A stretch of DNA of 64,000 nucleotides from JAVBMP01 sp031552195 (GCA_031552195.1 JAVBMT010000018.1:27724-91723), one strand, 5' to 3'; shown: positions 46,087 through 54,621, counted from the first letter of the stretch. Made by a program: numbers and translations. Notes: generated by a model from the letters alone, not told the origin.

Positions 46087-46848
46087 ATGGCGGATAACAA
46101 CGCGCCCAGAAACAACAGCGCCCCCAAAGGCAAGCGCATGGTAACGCTTACCCTTAGCCTGCCCACTTTCATATCTTCGGTGCTGGCGCTTCTGCTTGGC
46201 ATCATCTGGGTATTCATACTCGGGGTGATCATAGGGCGCGGCCAGATAGCGGAAAACGACAAAACCGGCCTGAACACGGTTGTGGCCGCCAATAAAGCGC
46301 AAGGAGCGCGCGGCGCTTCCGAAGCCCCGGCGGAACGCGCGGGGCAAAACGCGCCCGCCGCGCCAAGCGGGGTCATCGCACCGGAAGATTTGCAATATCG
46401 CGATAATTTACGCAGCGCCCCCAGCCAGCCCAAACGTTCCGATCCGCCCAAACCCGCCGCCAAGCCGGAAACCCCGAAACCTGACGCGCCCAAGCCGGAA
46501 CCGGCCAGGGCTGAACAACCCAAACCGGCCGCCCCCACGGCGCAAACCGCTCCGGCGCCCGCTGCCGCGCTTTCTCCAGCAGCCTCTGACAGCGGCAAGG
46601 AAATTTTCGACTACGTTTATCAGGTGGCGGCCTTCAGAGAAGAAGGCCAGGCCGCAAAGATGCGCGATGCGCTGCAGCGCGCTGGCATAAAGGCCGGGGT
46701 GGAAAAAGAAAGCCAGAACGGCTCCGTGTGGTTCAAGGTGATCACCCCGTTCCGTGGCAGCCCAGAAGACACGCGCGTGTTGAAAGAAGCGCTGAACAAG
46801 TCCGGAATAGACAAAGTAATCCTCAAGAGCAAGTCTCCGGTTCGCTAA
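46087..46848 (+). CDS. SPOR-domain membrane protein
   Basis: Bitopic protein of 253 residues. A short cytoplasmic start is followed by one transmembrane helix (about residues 28-50). A long Pro/Ala/Lys-rich periplasmic linker follows (repeated KPAAKPETPKPD-type segments). The C-terminal SPOR domain (about 175-250) begins YVYQVAAFREEGQAAKMRDALQ. SPOR domains bind denuded glycan strands at the septum, so a role in division or peptidoglycan remodelling is likely. GGAG before the ATG at 46087 excludes the longer frame that overlaps argS. Confidence 0.9.
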   Translation: MADNNAPRNNSAPKGKRMVTLTLSLPTFISSVLALLLGIIWVFILGVIIGRGQIAENDKTGLNTVVAANKAQGARGASEAPAERAGQNAPAAPSGVIAPEDLQYRDNLRSAPSQPKRSDPPKPAAKPETPKPDAPKPEPARAEQPKPAAPTAQTAPAPAAALSPAASDSGKEIFDYVYQVAAFREEGQAAKMRDALQRAGIKAGVEKESQNGSVWFKVITPFRGSPEDTRVLKEALNKSGIDKVILKSKSPVR

Positions 46849-46868
46849 CAAGCAAGGTACAAGCAGGC

Positions 46869-47666
46869 ATGAGCTTGGAACTGATCACATCACCGGTTGC
46901 GGCCCTCGGCCGCTTCACCATGGCGGCCGTAGGCTCCATGGGGGCTCTGTCTTTATTTTTTCTGGATGGAATGCTCCACATTTTCACGCGCCGCCAATTC
47001 CCTAAAATAATGCGCCAGGTGCGCGTCATCGGCGCCCAGTCCTGCTTTCTCATAGCGCTTATCGGCGTATTCACCGGCATGGTGCTGGGGTTGCAGGGCT
47101 ATTACGCCCTCTCTGCCTTCGGCTCCGAAGGCATGCTCGGCTCAGCCGTTTCCCTCACCCTGGTGCGCGAACTCGGCCCCGTGCTGACCGCAATAATGGT
47201 CACAGGGCGGGCCGGTTCGGCCATGGCGGCGGAAATAGGCGTCATGCGCATTTCCGACCAGATTGACGCGCTGGAGGTCATGGACATCAACCCGCTTTCT
47301 TATATGGTTTCACCGCGCCTGGCCGCCGCGCTGATTTCATTCCCGCTTCTCACCGCTATTTTCGACGTTATCGGAATTTTCGGCGGCTACCTGACCAGCG
47401 TCGCCCTGCTCGGCCTCAACGGCGTTGGGTATATGGAGATGGTGCAGGGCAGCCTTACCTCAAGCGATATTTCCGGCGGTTTCGTCAAGTCCCTGGTCTT
47501 TTCGGTAATCGTAACCGCCGTCTGCTGCTACAAGGGCTACTACACGCACTTGCGTCGCGACAGCGTGGGGCCGGAAGCCGTAAGCAACTCCACAACCTCG
47601 GCGGTTGTGCTTTCTTCAATCCTGATCCTGACAGCGGACTACGTCCTGACGTCTTTTCTTCTGTAA
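46869..47666 (+). CDS. mlaE: Mla phospholipid transport permease
   Basis: Inner-membrane permease of 265 residues, the MlaE/Ttg2B family. Several transmembrane helices are present, with family motifs GMVLGLQGYYALSAFGSEG, LVRELGPVLTAIMVTGRAGSAMAAEIG and the elbow-helix-like region before them. It forms the core of the MlaFEDB complex, which moves phospholipids across the periplasm and keeps the outer membrane asymmetric. I start it at the ATG at 46869; earlier in-frame ATGs lie inside the SPOR gene. It is first of the mlaE-F-D-C-A set. No mlaB gene is present here. Confidence 0.93.
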   Translation: MSLELITSPVAALGRFTMAAVGSMGALSLFFLDGMLHIFTRRQFPKIMRQVRVIGAQSCFLIALIGVFTGMVLGLQGYYALSAFGSEGMLGSAVSLTLVRELGPVLTAIMVTGRAGSAMAAEIGVMRISDQIDALEVMDINPLSYMVSPRLAAALISFPLLTAIFDVIGIFGGYLTSVALLGLNGVGYMEMVQGSLTSSDISGGFVKSLVFSVIVTAVCCYKGYYTHLRRDSVGPEAVSNSTTSAVVLSSILILTADYVLTSFLL

Positions 47667-47676
47667 GCGGCACGCT

Positions 47677-48516
47677 ATGGAAAAAGTCTGGAACATACAG
47701 CTTCAAAACCTGACAATAGGTTACGGCGACAATATCGTCCTCGACAATATCAACGCCACCTTGCCCGGCGGGAAAATTTCCGTAATTCTGGGCGGGTCAG
47801 GCTGCGGCAAGTCCACCTTGCTGCGCCATCTGGTCGGACTGAAAAGGCCCATTTCCGGAAAGGTGATCCTGGGCCGGCATGATCTGTTCTCTTTGAAAAA
47901 CAGCCAGTTCAGGCGCATCCGCCGCCGCATGGGCATCCTGTTTCAAGACGGAGCCCTGCTCGGCTCGCTCACCTTGGGTGAAAACGTGGCCCTGCCGCTG
48001 CGCGAGCATACCGCGCTTTCTCCGGCGGCCATACGGGAAGTTGTGTCGCACAAGCTGTCTCAGGTCGGCCTGGCTGATTTTTACGATTACTACCCAAACG
48101 CGCTCTCCGGCGGCATGCGCAAAAGGGCCGGGCTGGCCCGCGCCCTTGTTACGGACCCGCCAATTCTGCTGTGCGACGAGCCTACGTCCGGACTTGACCC
48201 CATAAACTCCGCCCAGATGGACAGGCTGCTGCTGGAAATGAAAGAACGCCAGCCGGACATGACTATAGTGGTGGTAAGCCACGATCTGCAAAGCCTGAAC
48301 GCCATTGCCGACCACGTGCTGGTGCTTGACTCGAAAAAGGCAGCCTTCAACGGTTCTTTGGCCGAGTTAAAAGCCAGCTCCGACAGCTTCTTGCGCCAGT
48401 TTCTGGACAGAAAAGCCGGCGAGCGCGACGCAAAGACGGATATTGAACACGCTGTCGGGGCTGAAACGCGCCTTGCCGTGCAAAAAGCCCTTGATGAATG
48501 GATCGGGGACATCTGA
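47677..48516 (+). CDS. mlaF: Mla phospholipid transport ATPase
   Basis: ABC ATPase of 279 residues powering the Mla transporter. Walker A is GGSGCGKSTLLRHLVG, the signature is LSGGMRKRAGLARAL, Walker B is ILLCDEPTSGLDP and the H-loop is VVSHD. It starts 10 bases after mlaE. Its stop codon lies inside a perfect 20-bp inverted repeat (48504-48548), unlike the tight joins elsewhere in the operon. It is slightly longer than E. coli MlaF (269 residues), with a charged C-terminal tail. Confidence 0.95.
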   Translation: MEKVWNIQLQNLTIGYGDNIVLDNINATLPGGKISVILGGSGCGKSTLLRHLVGLKRPISGKVILGRHDLFSLKNSQFRRIRRRMGILFQDGALLGSLTLGENVALPLREHTALSPAAIREVVSHKLSQVGLADFYDYYPNALSGGMRKRAGLARALVTDPPILLCDEPTSGLDPINSAQMDRLLLEMKERQPDMTIVVVSHDLQSLNAIADHVLVLDSKKAAFNGSLAELKASSDSFLRQFLDRKAGERDAKTDIEHAVGAETRLAVQKALDEWIGDI

Positions 48517-48548
48517 ATATTTTTCTTGAAAATATTCAGATGTCCCCG
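48504..48548. repeat. Perfect 20-bp inverted repeat over the mlaF stop codon
   Basis: Arms at 48504-48523 and 48529-48548 are exact complements around a five-base TCTTG loop. The mlaF stop TGA (48514-48516) lies in the left arm. As RNA this is a very stable hairpin between mlaF and mlaD; no long U tract follows. Confidence 0.9.
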
Positions 48549-48663
48549 GCGGTTGCGCGGCAAACGCCCGCAAGGCGGAAGCGCGGCTGACGCATGGCGG
48601 GCATGCAAAAAAAAAAACGAATTCAGCTGGAAATTGCTTTGGACTATAACAACCGGGCATATT

Positions 48664-49476
48664 ATGAAAAAATATAATTTTGAACTGATTGTGGGCCTTT
48701 TCGTCCTGGCCGGCCTGCTTTGCGTCGGCTACCTGACGATAAAACTGGGAAAAATGGAATTTTTTTCAGACAACGCCTACACGCTTTACGCAAACTTCAA
48801 CTCGGTAAGCGGCCTGCGCAACGGGGCCAACATAGAGCTGGCCGGGGTTCCTGTCGGCAAGGTGGCTGGAATCGCCGTGAATGAAGATAAAATGACCCAG
48901 GCCAGAGTAACCCTGCACTTCAAAAAAGAATTGCGCCTAAGCTCCGACACCATGGCCAAGATAAAGACAAGCGGCCTGATTGGCGATAAGTATATCAGCC
49001 TTATGCCGGGAAGAGCCGCGGCCTTGCTGAAAAACGGCGATACCCTGCGGGAAACGGAATCGCCTGTGGACATTGAAGCCCTTATAAGCGGCTTTATTTC
49101 CGGCGGAGCCAGCATGGAAGGCCTGAACGACAGGGGCGTTACGCTTCACGCCAGGTTCAGCTCGGTGGCCGGCCTGAACACCGGGGCCACTGTGCGGATT
49201 TCCGGGGTGCAGGTCGGCAAGGTGTCAGCCATAGAGCTTGATTCACAAGATCATAACAGCGCCATGGTGACCATGCTGATCGATCCGGATGTTCCCATAA
49301 GCGACGACGTCATTGCCTCGATTAAATCCAGCAGCCTGATAGGCGGAAAATATATCAACCTTTCGCAGGGGGCTTCGGAAACCATGCTGGCTGACGGCGG
49401 AGAAATTACGGATACGGAGGCCTCTGTCGATCTTGAGGCCCTGATAAGCAAATATGTTTTTGGAGGAGTAAAATGA
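48664..49476 (+). CDS. mlaD: Mla substrate-binding MCE protein with two tandem MCE modules
   Basis: Membrane-anchored periplasmic protein of 270 residues. One N-terminal transmembrane helix (FELIVGLFVLAGLLCVGYL) is followed by two similar MCE modules, about residues 39-148 and 160-270. The copies match along their length: NSVSGLRNGANIELAGVPVGKV against SSVAGLNTGATVRISGVQVGKV, SGLIGDKYISL against SSLIGGKYINL, and SPVDIEALIS against ASVDLEALIS. Standard MlaD has one MCE domain that forms a hexameric ring; two would give a stacked or pseudo-duplicated ring. The ATG at 48664 starts just before the helix; longer frames would begin in the hairpin region. mlaC overlaps its end by four bases. Confidence 0.88.
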   Translation: MKKYNFELIVGLFVLAGLLCVGYLTIKLGKMEFFSDNAYTLYANFNSVSGLRNGANIELAGVPVGKVAGIAVNEDKMTQARVTLHFKKELRLSSDTMAKIKTSGLIGDKYISLMPGRAAALLKNGDTLRETESPVDIEALISGFISGGASMEGLNDRGVTLHARFSSVAGLNTGATVRISGVQVGKVSAIELDSQDHNSAMVTMLIDPDVPISDDVIASIKSSSLIGGKYINLSQGASETMLADGGEITDTEASVDLEALISKYVFGGVK

Positions 49477-50108
49477 TCGGCAGCAAATACCGCCGCCTTT
49501 TCGCGGCTTTGGCCATGTTTATGTTGCTCGGCGCGCCGCTTTACGCCCAGGCCGCCTCTCCGGCCCGTCAGGCCATGGAAAAAACCATAAACGCCGTGCT
49601 TGAGCTGATGAAAAGCCCGGATTTTAAAAACCAGGCTACGCGTGACGCGCAGATTGACAAAATTGAGGCGGAAGTGGAAAACGCTTTCGATTTTCAGGAA
49701 TTTTCCGCCAGAACCGTAGGCCCGCGCTGGAAAGAATTCACGCCTGACCAAAAAACCCGTTTTACAGCGGCATTTTCCAAACTGCTCCGGTCCACCTACA
49801 TTGATCAGCTCAAGGAATACAACGGGGAAGCCGTTGTTTTCACAGGAGAAAGCAGCAGCACAAAAGGCGACAAGGTTGAAATAAACACCATGGTGCAGCT
49901 GCAGGACAAGGCCATTCCCGTCAACTACCGCCTTTTGCAAAAAGAAAACGGCTGGGCTGTTTACGATGTCATTATCGAGAACGTCAGCCTGGTGCAGAAC
50001 TATCGGTCACAGTTTCAGGACCTGCTGAATAAGGGCAGCGCGGACGACCTTATCGCCCAGGTGAACAAGAAGGCGGAGGAGACGAAGGCCGCCGCCCGGC
50101 GGCAATAG
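49473..50108 (+). CDS. mlaC: Periplasmic phospholipid-binding protein MlaC
   Basis: Soluble periplasmic lipid carrier of 211 residues that shuttles phospholipid between MlaA at the outer membrane and MlaD at the inner membrane. The signal peptide ends near YAQAA. The core has the Ttg2D/MlaC fold with FDFQEFSARTVGPRWKEFTPDQKTRF, KGDKVEINTMV and WAVYDVIIENVSLVQNYRSQF. The start overlaps the mlaD stop (ATGA), so translation is coupled. The C-terminal tail is Lys/Ala-rich. Confidence 0.94.
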   Translation: MIGSKYRRLFAALAMFMLLGAPLYAQAASPARQAMEKTINAVLELMKSPDFKNQATRDAQIDKIEAEVENAFDFQEFSARTVGPRWKEFTPDQKTRFTAAFSKLLRSTYIDQLKEYNGEAVVFTGESSSTKGDKVEINTMVQLQDKAIPVNYRLLQKENGWAVYDVIIENVSLVQNYRSQFQDLLNKGSADDLIAQVNKKAEETKAAARRQ

Positions 50109-50440
50109 GGCCTTTTAACTTTGAAAAAATTTAAATGCCCTGGCGGCCGCGTTAGCATGCGCCAGCAAGCGAGCAGCGCGGCGTGCCTTTAGAGCTTTTT
50201 CGCTTTGAGATGATTGCTTGACGGCTGGCAAAGCCAGCCGTCAAGCAATCTCTCGGCAAGGATTTGAATTCAAATCCTTGCCGAGCAGCCCAACTTTTTC
50301 AAAGTTAAAATGCTCTAGATGAAGCAAACCGTTCGCAAGGTCTGTTTTTATAAGGATTTTTACGTTCAGCAACATGCGCCGCGCAGCCGGCATAAACCCG
50401 GCGAACGGCGTTTGCCTCACATTTTACAGGATCAGGCATC
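50109..50440. other. 332-bp intergenic region between mlaC and mlaA
   Basis: There is no gene. It is almost filled by nested inverted repeats (50113-50317), described separately. It interrupts an otherwise compact Mla operon, so mlaA may be transcribed on its own or depend on read-through. Confidence 0.7.
50190..50317. mobile_element. MITE-like or REP-like nested palindromic element
   Basis: The ends are inverted: TAGAGC at 50190-50195 and GCTCTA at 50312-50317, extending to an imperfect ~20-base terminal repeat (17 of 21 matches). Inside are an 18-bp perfect hairpin (50212-50229 with 50233-50250, loop AAA) and a perfect 34-bp palindrome (50252-50285). Another copy of the right-end motif, TTTTAACTTTGAAAAA, lies outside at 50113-50128, inverted against 50295-50310. 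The outermost TA could be a target duplication. No coding capacity is present. Whether it is mobile is unproven. Confidence 0.55.
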
Positions 50441-51334
50441 ATGATTGTTTCCAGCAAAAAAGCGTTCTATTTATTCAGGTTCCCTGCGTTATTGTCACTG
50501 TTCTGCGTGCTCGCCCTCTCCGCCTGCGCCGGACGCGAAGCCCCCTCAGCTCCGGCTGAAGCCGGCGCGGTTGAAGCCGGACAATCCGGAAATAAACCCG
50601 CAGAAACGGAACATGGCAAACCGGCTCTGGGGACTAGCGAAAAACGCGGGTCCGCCAACTATAGCGGCAATTTCGTTTCTTCGCTGGACGAAGACGACGA
50701 ATACCTGGAAAATCCCGTGCTTACGCAAACTATCGCCGACCCGCTGGAGCCGTGGAACCGTTTCTGGTTCAACGTGAACGACCTTGCCATAACCTATGTT
50801 GCAACCCCGGTGCGCGACGGCTATGTTTTCATCATGCCCAAACCGGTGCGCACGGGCCTCGGAAATTTTTTCCACAACCTGCTTTTCCCGGTGCGCTTCG
50901 TGAACAACACCCTGCAAGGGAAAATGCAGGCCGCCGGAATGGAGCTGGGCAGCTTCCTGCTTGACACAACCTTCGGTTTCGCCGGTCTGGTCAACGTTTC
51001 ACAGGAATTTCGCGACGAATATATCCCTGACGATGAAGATACCGGCCAAACCCTGGGCGCATGGGGAATAGGCGAAGGCATATACCTCGTCTGGCCGCTG
51101 CTCGGCCCCAGCAACCTGCGCGACACGGCCGGACTTGTGGGCGACCACTTTCTTGACCCCTTTACCTACCTGGAACCCTGGGAACTTGCCCTGGCCGCCC
51201 AAAGCGTCCGGGTTGTCAACAATCTTGACGGCACTATTTCCCAGTACGAAGCTTTTAAAAAAATGGCCGTTGAACCCTATTCAGCCATACGCGACGGCTA
51301 CACCCAATACCGCCGTGCCAAAATCGCGAAATAG
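50441..51334 (+). CDS. mlaA: Outer-membrane lipoprotein MlaA (VacJ)
   Basis: Outer-membrane lipoprotein of 297 residues. The signal peptide ends in lipobox LSAC; the next ~70 residues are Ala/Glu/Pro-rich and low in complexity. The VacJ core begins DPLEPWNRFWFNVND and includes PKPVRTGLGNFFHNLLFPVRFVNN, LDTTFGFAGLVN, EDTGQTLGAWGIGEGIYLVWPLLGPSNLRD and ending in a YRRAKIAK tail. MlaA removes mislocalised phospholipid from the outer leaflet and passes it to MlaC. It lies 332 bases after mlaC, beyond the palindromic element. cbiD begins inside its last codons. Confidence 0.94.
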   Translation: MIVSSKKAFYLFRFPALLSLFCVLALSACAGREAPSAPAEAGAVEAGQSGNKPAETEHGKPALGTSEKRGSANYSGNFVSSLDEDDEYLENPVLTQTIADPLEPWNRFWFNVNDLAITYVATPVRDGYVFIMPKPVRTGLGNFFHNLLFPVRFVNNTLQGKMQAAGMELGSFLLDTTFGFAGLVNVSQEFRDEYIPDDEDTGQTLGAWGIGEGIYLVWPLLGPSNLRDTAGLVGDHFLDPFTYLEPWELALAAQSVRVVNNLDGTISQYEAFKKMAVEPYSAIRDGYTQYRRAKIAK

Positions 51335-52529
51335 CGCCGACAACCACGGCGAAACGCTACGCGAAGGTTTCACCACCGGAACGGCGGCGGCCGCTGTGTG
51401 CGCTGCGGCCGCGCGCGGGCTGCTCACCGGGGTGTTCCCTTCTTCAGTGCGCGTTCCTCTTCCGCCGCAGTTCGACCATAGCCTGGATATTCCGGCCGGA
51501 AGCAAAGCCGGAGAAAATCCGGCCTCTGCCGGAACCGCAACCGTCGTCAAAGACGGAGGAGACGACCCGGACGCCACGCATAACCTGCTTTTTGAAGCTT
51601 CCGCATTTTTCGCGCCCCAGCCGGAACTGCCGGAAACCTCCCCCCCCATCGAACTCGGCAACGGCCTTATCTTGCACCCCGGCCCCGGCATAGGCCGCGT
51701 CACGTTGCCAGGGCTGCCTGTTCCGCCTGGCGAAGCCGCCATAAACCCCGTGCCGAGGGCGCAAATAGGCGCGGCCCTGCGCGAAACCCTGGACGCATGC
51801 GGCTTCAGCGGCGAAGTGCATATATATCTTTCCGTGCCGGAGGGCGCGAACCGGGCGGGGCGCACCCTTAACAGCCGCCTTGGCATTCTGGGCGGCATTT
51901 CAATACTTGGAACCAGCGGCATCGTTCGCCCTTACAGCCACGCGGCCTGGCAAGCCGTAATCGCCCAGGCCTCCGAACAGGCTCTGGCCCTAGGGCAAAA
52001 AACACTTGTCTTCAGCACCGGGCGGCGCAGTGAAAAGGCTTTGCAGGGCCTTTACCCGGAACTGGCGGAGCAGTGCTTCATCCAGGCCGCCGACTACGCC
52101 GCCTTCGCCGTGCGCGAAGCCTGCCGCGTTAAAGCTGAGCGCGTCATATGGGGCTGCTTCAGCGGGAAATTACTCAAGCTGGCCCAGGGCATGGAATGGA
52201 CGCATGCGAAAAACGCGGAAACCGACCTGAAACTGCTGCGCGGCATAATCAAAAAACACCATGGCAGCGGACCTGTTCCGCCCGGAATAGAACAATGCCC
52301 CACCGCGCGCGGAATTTTTGACGCCCTGCTGCTGAACGCGCCGGAAACGGCGGGTGAAACAGCCGCCGAACTGGCTGATATGGCCTTCTCCACCCTTTCC
52401 GGCTGGATAAAAAACAGCCGGAGCGGAGAACGGCCTGAACTGGAACTGGTTCTGCTCAAGCCGGACGGCGGCCTGTGGATGCGCCGCCCGGAGACCCCGC
52501 AAAAACGAATGCCGGAGCCAATGCAATGA
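51315..52529 (+). CDS. cbiD: Cobalt-precorrin-5B C1-methyltransferase
   Basis: Enzyme of the anaerobic (early cobalt insertion) cobalamin pathway, 404 residues. The family start GFTTGTAAAAVCAAAA is clear, followed by VVKDGGDDPDATHN, GPGIGRVTLPGLP, GREALNRLGILGG-like and GTSGIVRPYS motifs. No ATG fits the N-terminus; the in-frame GTG at 51315 gives a short leader before the motif and overlaps the last 20 bases of mlaA. The ribosome binding site is poor, so translation is probably coupled to mlaA. The only in-frame ATG, at 51135, would place 60 non-family residues deep inside mlaA. Confidence 0.87.
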   Translation: MPKSRNSADNHGETLREGFTTGTAAAAVCAAAARGLLTGVFPSSVRVPLPPQFDHSLDIPAGSKAGENPASAGTATVVKDGGDDPDATHNLLFEASAFFAPQPELPETSPPIELGNGLILHPGPGIGRVTLPGLPVPPGEAAINPVPRAQIGAALRETLDACGFSGEVHIYLSVPEGANRAGRTLNSRLGILGGISILGTSGIVRPYSHAAWQAVIAQASEQALALGQKTLVFSTGRRSEKALQGLYPELAEQCFIQAADYAAFAVREACRVKAERVIWGCFSGKLLKLAQGMEWTHAKNAETDLKLLRGIIKKHHGSGPVPPGIEQCPTARGIFDALLLNAPETAGETAAELADMAFSTLSGWIKNSRSGERPELELVLLKPDGGLWMRRPETPQKRMPEPMQ

Positions 52530-53818
52530 ACGGCGCGCCCGTTATGACAATTATCGGCCTCGGCATGGGCGCTGCGCCAGCGCCCGGAAATCCGTTCTGG
52601 CAAGAGGCCGCGCTGAAGGCCGATTGCCTGGTGGGCGGGGCCAGGCAGGTTGAGGCCTTCGTCAAATGCTACGAATGCCCGGCCACTACCCGTCTGACCG
52701 TAAACGCCGACCTGGAAGGCCTGTTCGCCCGACTGGCAGCCTTGCGCGCGGAAGGGAAAAATATCCTCATCCTGGCCGGTGGTGATCCGCTCTATTACGG
52801 CATAGCCGCCAGCCTGAGCGAACGCCCGGCCTTGCGCGCATTCCGCGCCCAAGAGGATATGCGCATTCTTCCTGGCATTTCATCACTGCAAGAAGCGGCG
52901 GCCCGCCTTGGCTTCAACTGGGGGCAAGCGGAAAGCGTTTCCCTGCACGGGCGCGACAATTGGCCGGCTCTCGGACGGGCCAGTTTACGCAAGCGCCCCC
53001 TGGCCGTTCTCACTGATCACAGCAGCGGACCGGACAAAATAGCGGCCTTTTTGCTGGAACGCGGGCGCGGCGGCTACCTTGCGCATATTTTTGAAAACAT
53101 CGGCCACCCGGAAACGGAAAAACACCTGCCCCTGAGCCTTGAAGAAACCCTTGCCCATAATTGGCTGGAAGCCTTACGCCCGCAGCGTTTCGTGATTCTT
53201 ATGCCCACTGACGGCTGGCGGGCCGGCCCGTCTCTGGGAATGCCGGATGACGAATTTGAGCAGGAGGGCGGTGTGATGACCAAACGCATGGTCCGGGCTG
53301 CCGCGCTTTCCGCGCTGCGCCTCGAACCGGGGCACTGCCTGCTCGACCTGGGAGCGGGCTGCGGCGGGCTTAGCGTTGAAGCCTCCGCCCTGCTGCCGGA
53401 GGGAAGCGTTCACGCGGTGGAGGAAAAAGAACGCCGGGTGGGGCTGATAAAGGCAAACCGCCGCAAATTCGGGGCGGCCAACCTTGAGGTGGCGCACAGC
53501 GGCATAGCCGAATTCCTTGCAAACTTCAACGGCGAGGCGCAGCGCATTTTTTTCGGGGGCGGCCTGAGCGGCGGCCCGGAAAGCTGCGACGGGCTGATCC
53601 GGCGGGCCTGGGAGCTTCTTCCGCCCGGCGGGCGCCTGGCGGCAAGCTGCGTGCTCCTTAAAACCATGGAAAACGTCAGAAACGCTTTCGGCGGGCTGGG
53701 CGCGAAAACGGAAAGTTTTTGCCTGCAAGCCAGCGAAAGCGCCCAACTCGGACCGGATGAATATTTCCGGGCGCAAAACCCGGTTTTCATATTGGCGGCG
53801 GAAAAATCCTCCGCCTGA
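52526..53818 (+). CDS. cbiET: Bifunctional cobalt-precorrin-7 C5 / precorrin-6B C15 methyltransferase (decarboxylating)
   Basis: Fusion of CbiE and CbiT, 430 residues. The N-terminal half is a tetrapyrrole methylase (MTIIGLGMGAAP, ILAGGDPLYYGIAA, ILPGISSLQEAAARLG); the C-terminal half is a SAM-dependent methylase beginning MTKRMVRAAALSAL with LDLGAGCGGLSVEAS and LLPPGGRLAAS. The fused form is the same as aerobic CobL. The start overlaps the cbiD stop (ATGA), and CCGGAG lies nine bases upstream; earlier in-frame ATG 52475 lies inside cbiD. It acts after CbiD in corrin-ring methylation. Confidence 0.92.
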   Translation: MNGAPVMTIIGLGMGAAPAPGNPFWQEAALKADCLVGGARQVEAFVKCYECPATTRLTVNADLEGLFARLAALRAEGKNILILAGGDPLYYGIAASLSERPALRAFRAQEDMRILPGISSLQEAAARLGFNWGQAESVSLHGRDNWPALGRASLRKRPLAVLTDHSSGPDKIAAFLLERGRGGYLAHIFENIGHPETEKHLPLSLEETLAHNWLEALRPQRFVILMPTDGWRAGPSLGMPDDEFEQEGGVMTKRMVRAAALSALRLEPGHCLLDLGAGCGGLSVEASALLPEGSVHAVEEKERRVGLIKANRRKFGAANLEVAHSGIAEFLANFNGEAQRIFFGGGLSGGPESCDGLIRRAWELLPPGGRLAASCVLLKTMENVRNAFGGLGAKTESFCLQASESAQLGPDEYFRAQNPVFILAAEKSSA

Positions 53819-53841
53819 AAAACAAAAGGAAGCGATGCGGC

Positions 53842-54621
53842 ATGACGGAAAAAACCGGCACGGTCTGGTTCATAGGAGCCGGGCCTGGCGATCCGGACCT
53901 GATAACCGTTAAAGGCAAAAGACTGATTGAAAAAGCCGACCTGGTGCTTTACGCCGGGTCTCTGGTGCCTCCTTCTCTGGTCGCTTCCGCGAAAGCTGAA
54001 GCGCGCGTGGTGGACTCCGCCCCCCTGAACCTTGAAGAAACACATGCCCTGATGCGGGAAACCGCCCTGTGGGGGGGGCTTGTGGCGCGCGTGCATACCG
54101 GAGACCCGGCCCTTTACGGGGCCATACGCGAGCAGATGGAACTGCTGCGGGCGGACGGAGTAAATTATGCCGTGGTGCCGGGGGTAAGCGCGGCCTTCGC
54201 GGCGGCGGCCGCCGCAGGGGCCTCTTTCACCGTGCCCGGCCTTGCCCAATCGCTCTGCATCACCCGCCTGTCCGGGCGCACCCCTGTTCCGGACGGGCAA
54301 AGCGTGAAAGAGCTGGCCCGCCACAAGGGCAGCCTTGCCGTGTATCTTTCCGCCGCCGACGCCGGCGGATTGCAAAATGAGCTTGAAGAAGCCGGCCTTC
54401 CTCCGGAAACGCCGGTGGTAATCGCCTACCGCGTGGGCTGGCCGGAAGAAAAACTCACGCGTTGCGCTTTAAGTGAACTTGCCGCTGTAACGGCTGAAGA
54501 CGGCGTTGACCGGCAAACGGTGTTCCTGGTTCTTCCGGGCGAAACAGGACAGGGCGGAGAACGCTCCAGCCTGTATGATTCCTCCTTCAGCCACGGCTAC
54601 AGAAAAGGCGGCGGGCGGTAA
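53842..54621 (+). CDS. cbiF: Cobalt-precorrin-4 C11-methyltransferase
   Basis: SAM-dependent tetrapyrrole methylase of 259 residues. The N-terminal VWFIGAGPGDPDLITVKGKRLIEKADLVLYAGSLV and RVHTGDPALYGAIREQ motifs identify the CbiF/CobM branch of the pathway, as does the later VVIAYRVGWPEEK. AGGAAG precedes the ATG. It lies 23 bases after cbiET, so cbiD-cbiET-cbiF form a three-gene operon, possibly fed from mlaA. The other cobalamin genes are not in this window. Confidence 0.93.
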   Translation: MTEKTGTVWFIGAGPGDPDLITVKGKRLIEKADLVLYAGSLVPPSLVASAKAEARVVDSAPLNLEETHALMRETALWGGLVARVHTGDPALYGAIREQMELLRADGVNYAVVPGVSAAFAAAAAAGASFTVPGLAQSLCITRLSGRTPVPDGQSVKELARHKGSLAVYLSAADAGGLQNELEEAGLPPETPVVIAYRVGWPEEKLTRCALSELAAVTAEDGVDRQTVFLVLPGETGQGGERSSLYDSSFSHGYRKGGGR

